A DNA stretch of 64,000 nt from NCBI GenBank assembly GCA_937928555.1, contig CALFWR010000014.1:1-64000 (forward strand), read 5' to 3'. Origin of the DNA: an uncultured Pirellulaceae bacterium. GTDB taxonomy: Bacteria > Planctomycetota > Planctomycetia > Pirellulales > Pirellulaceae. A program made the position numbers and the translations under genes. Shown one piece after another: positions 10,915-20,309 of this stretch. The notes under the pieces were generated by a model that did not search any database, was not told the origin of the DNA, and was given only the letters and a program-made list of their open reading frames with translations. Numbering within the stretch: the first letter of the stretch is position 1; each line of letters starts with the position of its first letter.

Positions 10915-13215
10915 ATGGCGAAAACTAATGCCGTTTGGGGAATCGATATCGGGCAATCGGGCTTGAAGGCGCTTCGGTGCACCAAGGGCGAAGGCGATTC
11001 GATCGTCGCGGACCGGTATGACTTTATTGAATACCCAAAGATTCTAAGTGCTGCTGACGCGGAACCCGAAGCCATCATCAAAGAGGCGTTGGAGCAATTT
11101 CTTTCTCGCAATGAGGTTGCCGGAGATTCGATCGCGATCAGCGTTCCGGGTCAGGCGGGCCTTTCAAGATTCTTCAAGCCGCCACCAGTCGAAGCCCGCA
11201 AGATGGGCGACATCGTCAAATTTGAAGTCTCCCAGCAGATTCCTTTTCCGATCGAAGACGTGATCTGGGACTGGCAGCAGATGGGCGGAAGCACCGACGA
11301 GGATGGCCGAACGGTCGATGCCGAAATCGGCTTGTTCGCGATGAAGCGTGACGCAGTGTTCCGGGCCTTGCAGCCGTTTGACGATGCCGGTGTCGAAGTT
11401 GACATTGTTCAGTTGTCGCCGCTTTCGGTTTTTAATGTTGTTTGCCATGACTACATTGACGAACTGCCAACCGCCGAGGAGTTCGACCCTGAAGATCCTC
11501 CGGAATCCATCGTGATGATTTCGATGGGCACCGACACCACTGACTTGATCGTTTCCAACGGCGTCAAGCTCTGGATGCGAAACATTCCCATCGGTGGAAA
11601 TCACTTTACGAAACAACTTTCGCGCGAGATGAAACTGACTCAGGCCAAAGCCGAGCATCTCAAGCGCAATGCAAAGATGGCGGAGAATCCCAAGGCTGTC
11701 TTTCAGGCGATGCGACCGGTTTTCAACGACCTGGTCAACGAAGTCCAGCGTTCGCTGACTTTCTTTGAAAGCATGGACAAATCCGCCAACATTTCCGAAA
11801 TGGTTCTGCTGGGCAACGCGGCCAAACTTCCGGGTTTGACTCAGTTTCTTGGCAAACAGCTTGAGATCAAGGTTTCCCGTGCGAAAGGGTTCAAGCATCT
11901 CGACGGCGACGAGGTTACCAGCCAGTCCACGTTTGCAAACAATTCACTTTCCTTTGCTCCCTGCTACGGCCTCTGCTTGCAGGGACTCAGCCACGGGCAG
12001 ATCAAGACCAACCTGTTGCCCAACGAGATGGTGATCGAGCGTGTGATTCGCGCCAAGAAACCATGGGTATTGGCATCGGTCAGTTTGTTGCTGCTGGGTT
12101 GTTCGCTGGGGCTGTTTTACAAGACGCTGGCCAACGAAAACGTGGCTGAAACTCACGTTGACGCCGACGGCACCACGACGTGGGACTCGGCCATGAAAGC
12201 AGCCGACCGGGAATCCAAAGCCAGCAAGACGTTCGTTACCCGTGACACCGAACTGAAGGAGCTGCTGGGCAAATTCAAAGTCGTCGCCAACGAGCTGACG
12301 GCTTCGGATCTGGACCGTGCGTCGTGGATCGAGATTTACAGTGCTTTGTATCAGGCATTGCCCAAGGACGAAAATATCGAAAAGAAGTTGAGTGAACTTC
12401 CGGATGATGCCTTCAAGGCGATCGACCCCAAGGAAGTTCCCTTTGCGGGGCGGCGCGAGATTTACATCGATCATATCGAAACCGAATTTCAGAAGGATCT
12501 GGGCGAATGGCATGCCAAAATCGAGAAGATCTTTGAAAACCAGAACGCACGCGACATCGACTCGCTTCAGGACGACGTTGCCGCTGACAAAACCCCCAAA
12601 CCGGCGACCGCTGCTGGCGCTGGCGATGAAGGCGAGGACAAAGGAAAGCTGAAAGACAAAGCCGGCTGGGTGATCGAAATTCAGGGGCATCACTTCTTCA
12701 ACGAGGACCCTCTGACTGGGGAACTTGACTTTGTGCGTTCAACCTTTCTCAAGAACTTGACCAGTGGAACGGTCAAGCTTCCCGAAGGCGACTTCACCTA
12801 CGAGGACTTGGGGATCAGCTACCCGACGGTTGTCCGCGTATCACCGAAAAGCAACCCAAAAATCATTTCCATCGAATCCGACACATCCGGTTCAGGGATG
12901 GGCGGCATGGGCATGGGCGGTATCGGCAGCGGTGGTGGAAAGCGCTCTGGCGGTAGCCTAGGCGGCGGACCCGGCGGCATGGGCATGGGAGGTATCGGCG
13001 GCATGGGAATGGGCGGCATGGGAATGGGCGATTCTTCCGGTCAATCCCTGGTCGACAACGAGAAGGTTTTCGAGGCCAAAGAGTACATCTTTGTTGTGCA
13101 AATGGCCTGGATTCCCAAGAGCACAGCCGAACGCAATGAAGCCAAGACAACCCGTGAGGAAGCTGCCGCCAAGGCAGAAGCCGACGCGGCAGCAGCCGCA
13201 GCAGAGACCAACTAG
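10915..13215 (+). CDS. pilM: type IV pilus assembly PilM-like protein with a TM segment and C-terminal Gly-Met-rich region
   Basis: MAKTNAVWGIDIGQSGLKALR (actin-like fold), PPVEARKMGDIVKFEVSQQIPFPIEDVIWDWQ typical of PilM; TM segment PWVLASVSLLLLGCSLGLFY; GMGGMGMGGIGSGGG...GGIGGMGMGGMGMGD. Confidence 0.85.
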   Translation: MAKTNAVWGIDIGQSGLKALRCTKGEGDSIVADRYDFIEYPKILSAADAEPEAIIKEALEQFLSRNEVAGDSIAISVPGQAGLSRFFKPPPVEARKMGDIVKFEVSQQIPFPIEDVIWDWQQMGGSTDEDGRTVDAEIGLFAMKRDAVFRALQPFDDAGVEVDIVQLSPLSVFNVVCHDYIDELPTAEEFDPEDPPESIVMISMGTDTTDLIVSNGVKLWMRNIPIGGNHFTKQLSREMKLTQAKAEHLKRNAKMAENPKAVFQAMRPVFNDLVNEVQRSLTFFESMDKSANISEMVLLGNAAKLPGLTQFLGKQLEIKVSRAKGFKHLDGDEVTSQSTFANNSLSFAPCYGLCLQGLSHGQIKTNLLPNEMVIERVIRAKKPWVLASVSLLLLGCSLGLFYKTLANENVAETHVDADGTTTWDSAMKAADRESKASKTFVTRDTELKELLGKFKVVANELTASDLDRASWIEIYSALYQALPKDENIEKKLSELPDDAFKAIDPKEVPFAGRREIYIDHIETEFQKDLGEWHAKIEKIFENQNARDIDSLQDDVAADKTPKPATAAGAGDEGEDKGKLKDKAGWVIEIQGHHFFNEDPLTGELDFVRSTFLKNLTSGTVKLPEGDFTYEDLGISYPTVVRVSPKSNPKIISIESDTSGSGMGGMGMGGIGSGGGKRSGGSLGGGPGGMGMGGIGGMGMGGMGMGDSSGQSLVDNEKVFEAKEYIFVVQMAWIPKSTAERNEAKTTREEAAAKAEADAAAAAAETN

Positions 13216-13267
13216 TTTGCCCCAGGCAATCGCAACGAATCATTTTTGAAAAACATCGGAGAGTACC

Positions 13268-15172
13268 GTGGAACAACTGGCTCCTTTTATCGCCTGGATG
13301 CAACGCAATAAATTTTGGATTAGCTGCTTCATGGTGGCGGCGACTTCGATTGGAATCTGGTTCTTTACGTCCAACCAACTGGTCGCCGCGCAGAAAAAGC
13401 GTGAAAACGAGATTCGCAAGCGTGTCGGTGAACTTGACAGAGTCATGAAAGTAAATGCCGAGGAGGACGGCGAGAGGGCTCATCCGAACAAAGCCACCCA
13501 GGCAGGCATGGACGCTGTCATCGACGACACAATTTCTTCGATCGTCGCTGGCTGGAACGAGCGCTACAGCGCCCAGAAGGGATCTTTTCAGTGGCCCAAA
13601 GAGATTCTTGGTGACGAGGCGACCCGGTTCTTCAGTCAGATTGAAGTGGTTGAGAAGTTCAATCCAAAAAGCAGCCGGGGATTCGAGAAGTACCTGATCA
13701 CGTTTTACAACCGCATCCCACAGTTCATGGACAAAATTACCCGCGAATTGGGCACCAACTGGCAATACGATCCCGAGTACATCAAAAAGAAACAGGAAGC
13801 CCAAATGGGCGACAGCGAAGGCAGACGCGGTGGTACTCCTGGCATGGGCATGGGAATGGGAATGGGCATGAGCGGAGGTGGCGATTCCGGGCTTTCACTG
13901 ATCGACGAGCTGAACAGCTATCCGGTGCAGTGGGAGGAGCCCAACCAGCTTCTGTGGCAGCAAAAGCTGACGCAGTTTGCCGGTTACGATGACAACAAGG
14001 GAGCCTCTGTTGCGCCCAGTTTCCTGCAAGCCAACATGCTGATGCAGGATCTGTGGCTTTTGGAAGCGATGTTCAAGAACATCAAGGATATCAATGGCGA
14101 TTCGTCGTCAAACGACACATCGATCATTCGAAATATTGACCACATTGCTTTTGGTCGTGAAGCAGACGGAGACTTGGGGGTATTGCATGAACCGGACCCA
14201 CGTCTGAAGGGGGAGGTTCCCGGTGAAGACGATGCCGCAGCATCCACTGGCGCAAGAGGGCCCATGGGAGGAGCGAGCATGAGCATGGCGGGCGCCCGGG
14301 GAGCCTTGCCCGGGGCAGAGGATGGTCTTGATATGAATGCCGAGCGAAATCCATATCACGGTCGCTATGTCACGCCGGATTTTGAAAAAATTGCTGCGGC
14401 GGACATTCGTGCCGTCATCGGCGGCGAAGCACTTCCGGAGAAGAATCTTGAACTGATTGTTGCCAAGCGCGTTCCGTTTCGATTGGGTGTGACCATGGAT
14501 GAACGAAAGATTCCCGAGTTCATCGCGTTGTGTGCTAATTCAAACTTTGTATTCGAGATTAACCAGTTACGTGTGAATCGTCACCAGGACGAAGACGTTC
14601 AGATCGCATTCAATGGCGGGATCACCAAAAACGATTCCGATGACGGCATGGGCATGGGAATGGGCGGCATGGGAATGGGCGGCATGGACATGGGTGACAT
14701 GGGTGACATGGGCATGGGCGGAGGCGGTGGTCCTTCTGTGTCGCTCGATGCACTGGAATCGCGCCCTGTCGAAAGCCGAATCAACTTCGACGTGTCGGTG
14801 GAATTCTTTGGCATCGTCAAGCTTTACAACCCGGTCCGGGAGAACTTTCTCAGAAAGGCCGCCGGCCAGAAAGTTGTTGACGAAACGGTCCAGGAAATCG
14901 AAGCTCCCGAACAACCGCCAAAAGTGGCTGCACCGGCCAATCGCACTGCACCTGCGGCAGGGGCTGGTCAGGCTGCTGCGGGCAATGCTCAGCCTGCAGG
15001 CGGTGTCGCAGCCCCGATCCCTGGTGCTGAAGCGACACCTGCCGCAGCTCAACCCAATCCACGGCCTGCCGGAGCGGCTCCAACTGGACAAGCCGGTGCT
15101 CCGGCGGTACCTCCTGTCGGTGGCGTTCAGGCTCCGGGACAGGTTCCCGAAGCTGGCGGTGCCAGCCAGTAG
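13268..15172 (+). CDS. single-TM inner-membrane protein with GMGMGM repeats, position and topology PilN/PilO-like
   Basis: N-terminal TM (FWISCFMVAATSIGIWFF) followed by a charged helix; GMGMGMGMSGGG and GMGMGMGGMGMGGMDMGDMGDMGMGGGG; Pro/Ala-rich tail. Confidence 0.7.
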   Translation: MEQLAPFIAWMQRNKFWISCFMVAATSIGIWFFTSNQLVAAQKKRENEIRKRVGELDRVMKVNAEEDGERAHPNKATQAGMDAVIDDTISSIVAGWNERYSAQKGSFQWPKEILGDEATRFFSQIEVVEKFNPKSSRGFEKYLITFYNRIPQFMDKITRELGTNWQYDPEYIKKKQEAQMGDSEGRRGGTPGMGMGMGMGMSGGGDSGLSLIDELNSYPVQWEEPNQLLWQQKLTQFAGYDDNKGASVAPSFLQANMLMQDLWLLEAMFKNIKDINGDSSSNDTSIIRNIDHIAFGREADGDLGVLHEPDPRLKGEVPGEDDAAASTGARGPMGGASMSMAGARGALPGAEDGLDMNAERNPYHGRYVTPDFEKIAAADIRAVIGGEALPEKNLELIVAKRVPFRLGVTMDERKIPEFIALCANSNFVFEINQLRVNRHQDEDVQIAFNGGITKNDSDDGMGMGMGGMGMGGMDMGDMGDMGMGGGGGPSVSLDALESRPVESRINFDVSVEFFGIVKLYNPVRENFLRKAAGQKVVDETVQEIEAPEQPPKVAAPANRTAPAAGAGQAAAGNAQPAGGVAAPIPGAEATPAAAQPNPRPAGAAPTGQAGAPAVPPVGGVQAPGQVPEAGGASQ

Positions 15173-15237
15173 TTTTCTTTTGTTCAACCTTTTCCCTTTT
15201 TCCGACAACCATTTGTTTTCCCAACGGGTTACGAATC

Positions 15238-17757
15238 ATGAAAAAACCAGACCTGAGTTCCGCAGCGATCAAGAAATTCTTTCTCTATCACGTTGAGAAA
15301 ATCGTTCTTGCGTTGGGCATCATTTTGCTTGGCCTGTTCTTCTGGCTGGGTTACGCGACGCCTGTCTGGGATCAAATCTCACCCAAGGGGATGGTCGACA
15401 AAGCCAAAAGCGCCAATCGATTCATGGTCGCTGAAAGCAATTGGGACAAAATCTCGTCGCGCAGGGCCGGCGACGACAAGGTGCTTGAGCGGATCCGCGG
15501 CGCGGGTTCGATTGCAGCGGGTGATTTCGTAATGACGCCAGCGTCCTATCCGGTCAAACGCGATTCGATGCGCCGCGACCGGGACCTTGCGCAAGTACGT
15601 GACATCTCGGGGACTTCTTTTTCTTCGACCGTCATCCTTCAGCCACAACAACGTGCTGTTGTGGACGCACTGGTTAACTTTGAAGTGGTCAAACCAGAGT
15701 TCCCCAAGCAGATCGGCAGTTCCAGCAAAAGCATGGGCGGATTCGGTGGCATGGCAATGGGTGGCCCGGGGATGAGCGATGAAGATGACGATAGCGGCGA
15801 AGGCGGCATGAGCATGGGAATGGGCATGAGCATGGGAATGGCGATGGGCGATTCCAAAAAGAAGAAAAAGAAAAAGAAGAAAAAGAAAGGCGAAGAAGTA
15901 GAAGCCGGAACGTACGTTGCCAAATGGAACGAGTACACATTCCCCGGCTATCGTCCACGCAACCTTTCACCGACAGAGGTTGCTCCGTTTTCATTGGACG
16001 TTGTGGCGGTCAGTGGTGTTATCGACCACAAGAAGATGTGGGAAGATTTCCGCGACCACTATTCCGGTAGCTTTGCTTTCCATCCGGAGCGTGATGCCCC
16101 CAACTACGATTACCTGCAGATTGAGCGACGCGAAGTTGCTGCCGATGGCAGTGCCGGTGAGTGGAACGATGTCTCCGAAGCCATCCTTCGTCAGGAAGAA
16201 CTTTTTCCGGGCAATGGATTCACTGCCGCCGAAGTCGTTTCACCTCAAGAGTTCGATGTTGCGATCTGCCTTCCCATTCCGGCGATGACGGGAATCGACT
16301 ACAAGTCGCTCGCGATGCATGGTGGCTGGGATCCAAAGCGGGCTCGTGATTTCCCGTTCCCCGAAAAGGAAGAAGTCAAGATTGCCACCGGTGACGATAT
16401 CCTCAAGGACAACACCGACAAAGACGATGACGATGACCAGATGATGGATCGCCCAAGTGGCCGACGCCGGGGAACCATGAGCGGTAAAGGCAACATGGGT
16501 ATGGGTATGGGAATGGGCATGGGAATGGGCGGTAGCCGTGGCGGACCTGGCGGCGATCTAGGCATGGGTGACATCGGTGGCATGGGCATGGGTATGGGCA
16601 TGGGAGGTATCGGCGGGGCCCGGTCTTCTGCCGACACGACTGCCTATGACGAAATCGACATCAAGAAAAAGCCTGAGAGCGATGTCAAAGTTGTGCGTTT
16701 CTTTGACATGGCTGTTCGTTCTGGAAAAACCTACCAGTATCGCATGCGAGTTTGGGTCCGAGACCCCAACAATGAAGATCCGGAACTTGCCAGAGGCGGA
16801 AGCGGTATGGGAGCTGGCGGCATGGGCATGGGTGGCATGGGCATGGGTGACATCGGTGGCATGGGCATGGGTAACGCTGGTGGTCGCAGCAAGAAGGGCA
16901 AAACAGGAGATGACGGTGACGACGATGACGATGACGATCAGTTTGAGTTCGTCAAAAAGGAGCCCGTCTCATCAAAGATGATTCATCCACAAGCTCGTAA
17001 ACGTCTTGCTTTGGCTCGCGAGGAAGAGGCCGAAGACGGAACCGTGACTTACTTTGTTAGCGAACGCTATGGCGAGAACGACGAGTGGGTTGAGTACAAG
17101 GTTCCCGGAAACGGAAATCGCGACTACCTGAGGTTTGCACGTCCAAGCCGCTGGAGTGATCCAGTCGAGGTCAGCGTCAACAATTCCCGTTCGTTTGTCT
17201 ACGCTGGCAATCCTGTCGAACCTCGCAAAGTCGAAATCGGCAATCGGCAGATTGTTGATGGCGATCGTCGCATGGAAGTCGCTGCCGGAAAGTCTTTCCG
17301 GGGCGGAAAGCTGAGCGGAATCACGGTTCCATTCAAAGCGGAAGTTCGTGCGGGACAACTGCTGGATTTCTCAAAACCAACCCATGTTCTTCATCCGGTC
17401 ACCTGGGCGATCCATCGCCTTGAGAACGTTGACCTTGACGGAGACCAGGAACCGGATCCCATCAAAACGGGTTCGGTCGTGGTTGATATCTCTGGTGGAG
17501 ATCGCTTGGGCATCAAACGTAACGAGCCAATCCAGTATCAGTACCCGGGTGAGACTTTGGTGATGTTGGCCGATGGCCAACTGTCGCTGCGAAACGACCT
17601 TGAGGATCGTCGCGAATACCTTTCTTCGTTGCTGAAAGCAGATGACAAATTCGAATTCGGTGCCAAGAAGGCTGCCAGAAAGGCGGCCCGTGCAATGGAA
17701 GAAGCCGAGGACAGCGGTTTCGGACCGGGACCAGGTATCGGAGCCGGTCGGCAATAG
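15238..17757 (+). CDS. single-TM inner-membrane protein with Gly-Met repeats and poly-Lys/poly-Asp tracts
   Basis: N-terminal TM (IVLALGIILLGLFFWLGY), SKKKKKKKKKKKGEEVE, several GMGMGMG blocks, DDDDDDDQ; follows the two preceding genes on the same strand. Confidence 0.7.
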   Translation: MKKPDLSSAAIKKFFLYHVEKIVLALGIILLGLFFWLGYATPVWDQISPKGMVDKAKSANRFMVAESNWDKISSRRAGDDKVLERIRGAGSIAAGDFVMTPASYPVKRDSMRRDRDLAQVRDISGTSFSSTVILQPQQRAVVDALVNFEVVKPEFPKQIGSSSKSMGGFGGMAMGGPGMSDEDDDSGEGGMSMGMGMSMGMAMGDSKKKKKKKKKKKGEEVEAGTYVAKWNEYTFPGYRPRNLSPTEVAPFSLDVVAVSGVIDHKKMWEDFRDHYSGSFAFHPERDAPNYDYLQIERREVAADGSAGEWNDVSEAILRQEELFPGNGFTAAEVVSPQEFDVAICLPIPAMTGIDYKSLAMHGGWDPKRARDFPFPEKEEVKIATGDDILKDNTDKDDDDDQMMDRPSGRRRGTMSGKGNMGMGMGMGMGMGGSRGGPGGDLGMGDIGGMGMGMGMGGIGGARSSADTTAYDEIDIKKKPESDVKVVRFFDMAVRSGKTYQYRMRVWVRDPNNEDPELARGGSGMGAGGMGMGGMGMGDIGGMGMGNAGGRSKKGKTGDDGDDDDDDDQFEFVKKEPVSSKMIHPQARKRLALAREEEAEDGTVTYFVSERYGENDEWVEYKVPGNGNRDYLRFARPSRWSDPVEVSVNNSRSFVYAGNPVEPRKVEIGNRQIVDGDRRMEVAAGKSFRGGKLSGITVPFKAEVRAGQLLDFSKPTHVLHPVTWAIHRLENVDLDGDQEPDPIKTGSVVVDISGGDRLGIKRNEPIQYQYPGETLVMLADGQLSLRNDLEDRREYLSSLLKADDKFEFGAKKAARKAARAMEEAEDSGFGPGPGIGAGRQ

Positions 17758-17792
17758 CGATCTGCGAATTCCCGATCTCTTCAACAGCCAAT

Positions 17793-17825
17793 CAAAAAGG
17801 CACCCATTCCGGGTGCCTTTTTTTT
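17793..17825 (+). terminator. rho-independent terminator downstream of the pilM-like gene set
   Basis: Inverted repeat AAAGGCACCC-ATTCC-GGGTGCCTTT followed by a T-run. Confidence 0.85.
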
Positions 17826-17919
17826 GTGGTTCATCCGGGTTTTCGACCCGGATTTATTAACCCGGATTAAATTCCCGGAAGGACTCCTTTGTTGGGCAAG
17901 AAGCATTCCGGTCAATGGG

Positions 17920-19179
17920 TTACTTGACCGCAGTCGTGGTGGCGGTTGATTCGCCTGCGTACTGATCGGAGACTCCACAGATAACTGATTGAGTCAGATC
18001 GCCAGGGTCTCGTGCGACCGCTTTGTACTGAATCAATTCGGACTGGCCGTTGGCAAGGGCATCAATTTCCCACGTCAGCTTTCTGGTTTGTTCGTCGAAC
18101 CAGGCCGAGCGATCCAGAATGGCGACTTCGAGAGAATCGGGAATCGTCAGTTGGATCAGGATTTTGCTCGCTTTTCTTCCCGAGTTATTCTGCACAGAAA
18201 TGGCGTAGTCGGTGATTTCTCCAACCTTGACACTTTGAGGTGATTCGATCGTTGCCGTGAGTCCCGCAAAGAAACTGGGAGTTTTTGTCGCCTGTTCCGT
18301 TTCGATGGATTCAACTTGCCGGACGGTTGCTTCGGTTGGCAACGAATCGACTTGCGTGACTTCCGTCGGAACAACATTGAGTTCCGGGAGGATGTTGTCG
18401 ATACCCTGAGGCTGGTCTGCGATGACCAGTGGCAGAAAGGGCTTGTCATCGGTTTCGGTGGTTGGCCGATTGGAAATCACAGGCGAAAAGGGGTCCACCG
18501 GAAGAGAATCGGGAGTCCGTCGATGTGCGGCAAGGATTGCTTTGGGACTGGTTTTTCGGACCCATTCGACATCAGAAATTCCAGTTGCCTTTGACTTTGA
18601 AACGTCTGCGAAAACTTTCGCGGGGAATTCAACTCTCTCACCATCGGGGGTCGTGGCGGCGATACTAATCTTGTGCTTGTCGCGGCCGGTCAGTTCAGGG
18701 ATACTGAAAATGACATTGGTTCCCGACACTGCGATGGGTTTGGGAAGGATTTGGTGGACTTTGCAATTATCCGGTATCTTCACGACAATCAACAACGATT
18801 TGTAATCGGTAGTGCCTGTGTTGGTCACCGAAAGCGTGTAATTGTCATGCAACCCCTCTTCGAAATTGCTGACCGTGACAGCGATGTCGTTGGAATGGGT
18901 ACCGAACTGGGCGGTTTTGTCGCTGAATTTGGTAGGTGTTGTTGACTGGGAGATCGGCTGGAGCAAAGAATAATTCCTGTCCGAGCGGATTTGCACTGCG
19001 GACGCCGAGGTGACGTTGCTTTGGTCGGGATCGACATCGATCGTCGACGCGACGTCTTTGTCCGGAGAGAGGACTTGCCCGGAAACAAGCATTACCTCTT
19101 GCTGGTTGGCAAAAGCGGCGCAAGGAAGCGACAGACAGGCTAAAATGGCAAAACGAAAAAGTTGCGTGGGCCGGTGCAT
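17920..19179 (-). CDS. secreted DUF11-type conserved-repeat protein
   Basis: Signal peptide-like N-terminus; two repeats of the DUF11 type (NYTLSVTNTGTTDYKSLLIVVKIPDNCKV; ITDYAISVQNNSGRKASKILIQLTIPDSLEV). Confidence 0.75.
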   Translation of the reverse strand: MHRPTQLFRFAILACLSLPCAAFANQQEVMLVSGQVLSPDKDVASTIDVDPDQSNVTSASAVQIRSDRNYSLLQPISQSTTPTKFSDKTAQFGTHSNDIAVTVSNFEEGLHDNYTLSVTNTGTTDYKSLLIVVKIPDNCKVHQILPKPIAVSGTNVIFSIPELTGRDKHKISIAATTPDGERVEFPAKVFADVSKSKATGISDVEWVRKTSPKAILAAHRRTPDSLPVDPFSPVISNRPTTETDDKPFLPLVIADQPQGIDNILPELNVVPTEVTQVDSLPTEATVRQVESIETEQATKTPSFFAGLTATIESPQSVKVGEITDYAISVQNNSGRKASKILIQLTIPDSLEVAILDRSAWFDEQTRKLTWEIDALANGQSELIQYKAVARDPGDLTQSVICGVSDQYAGESTATTTAVK

Positions 19180-19359
19180 TTATGGGCTCCTGAACGAGCG
19201 GGAATCATTCCTCTTGCGAATCGGTATAATTCATGCCTCTTCACGAACCCGATTTGCCATTACATCCGCAATAATCCGGCCCGGCCAATCCACCAATCGA
19301 CAAAACCGTTACACTTTATCATTTTCAATTCGTAAACAACTTCGGAGTGCTGTCCCTCA

Positions 19360-20223
19360 ATGAGCGATCAAAGCGATTCAGACAAGGATCTCAGCCAGAC
19401 TGCTGGCAAAAATCAGGGTGACGCCCCCAACCGCAGGGACTTTCTTGAGTCAGCGTCTGTAGCGGCATTTGCCGGCGGGCTTGCTGGCGCGGCGGATTCC
19501 CCGACACAGGATTCGGAAGATCTTTTCCAGCCCGAGGAGTTCTGGAAAGACCGGATGCAGGCACCCGATGACGGCAAGCGTTACGGTTGGTTTATCGACA
19601 CCCGTCGTTGCTTTGGTTGCCATGCCTGCGAAGTGTCGTGTAAGGCCGAGAACGACGTTCCCCTGGGCAGTTACATTCGCCAGACGTTTTACCAGGACGT
19701 TGGGGAATATCCCAAGGTAGCACGGATGTTTCTTCCGATGGCATGTCAACACTGCGAAGACGCACCATGCGTCAAAGCCTGTCCCTGCGGCGCGTTGCAC
19801 AAGGGTGGCGGCGGCAGCGTGGTGGTGGACTACGAAAAATGTTGCGGTCACGCGACCTGCGTGGAAGTTTGTCCTTACGGTGCGATCTACATCGATTCGG
19901 TAGCCAATCAAGCCGTCAAATGCCACAACTGTTACCATCGCGTTGAGAACGACATGGAGCCAGCGTGTGCGTCGACGTGCCCCTCCGATGCGATCCATTT
20001 CGGCGATCTCAACGATCCCGATTCGAAGGTTTCGGTTGCGATGCGAGAAGCCAAAAAGGCGACGCCTCTGGTTCAATTGCGTGGCGAAAAAGAAACAAAA
20101 CCTCGCATGTGGTTTGCAGGCGATGGCCCCACCGAAGTCGAATCGCGCGTCCCTCGCGAGGGCGAATCGTACAACAACGACGCCTACAATATTTACAACT
20201 GGAAAAAGGAATCGGATTCGTAG
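19360..20223 (+). CDS. Tat-type 4Fe-4S ferredoxin (DmsB/NrfC/PhsB-like electron transfer subunit)
   Basis: NRRDFLESASVAAFAGGLAGA Tat-like signal; multiple cysteine motifs CFGCHACEVSCKAEN, CQHCEDAPCVKACPCGAL, CCGHATCVEVCPYGAI, CHNCYHRVENDMEPACASTCP. Confidence 0.9.
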   Translation: MSDQSDSDKDLSQTAGKNQGDAPNRRDFLESASVAAFAGGLAGAADSPTQDSEDLFQPEEFWKDRMQAPDDGKRYGWFIDTRRCFGCHACEVSCKAENDVPLGSYIRQTFYQDVGEYPKVARMFLPMACQHCEDAPCVKACPCGALHKGGGGSVVVDYEKCCGHATCVEVCPYGAIYIDSVANQAVKCHNCYHRVENDMEPACASTCPSDAIHFGDLNDPDSKVSVAMREAKKATPLVQLRGEKETKPRMWFAGDGPTEVESRVPREGESYNNDAYNIYNWKKESDS

Positions 20224-20309
20224 CAGTCTGATGCACGGCCGACGGGCATTGGTGATGACCTGTTGGCCGGTGCCAAAGATTTGATGATTCCAATTGGTAA
20301 CAGGTAATC

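Noticed and set aside
12893-16880. Gly-Met tracts considered as evidence of frameshifted or artefactual ORFs
   Set aside because: Tracts sit in-frame within long ORFs with clear PilM-like/TM domains on either side, so they are genuine coding low-complexity.
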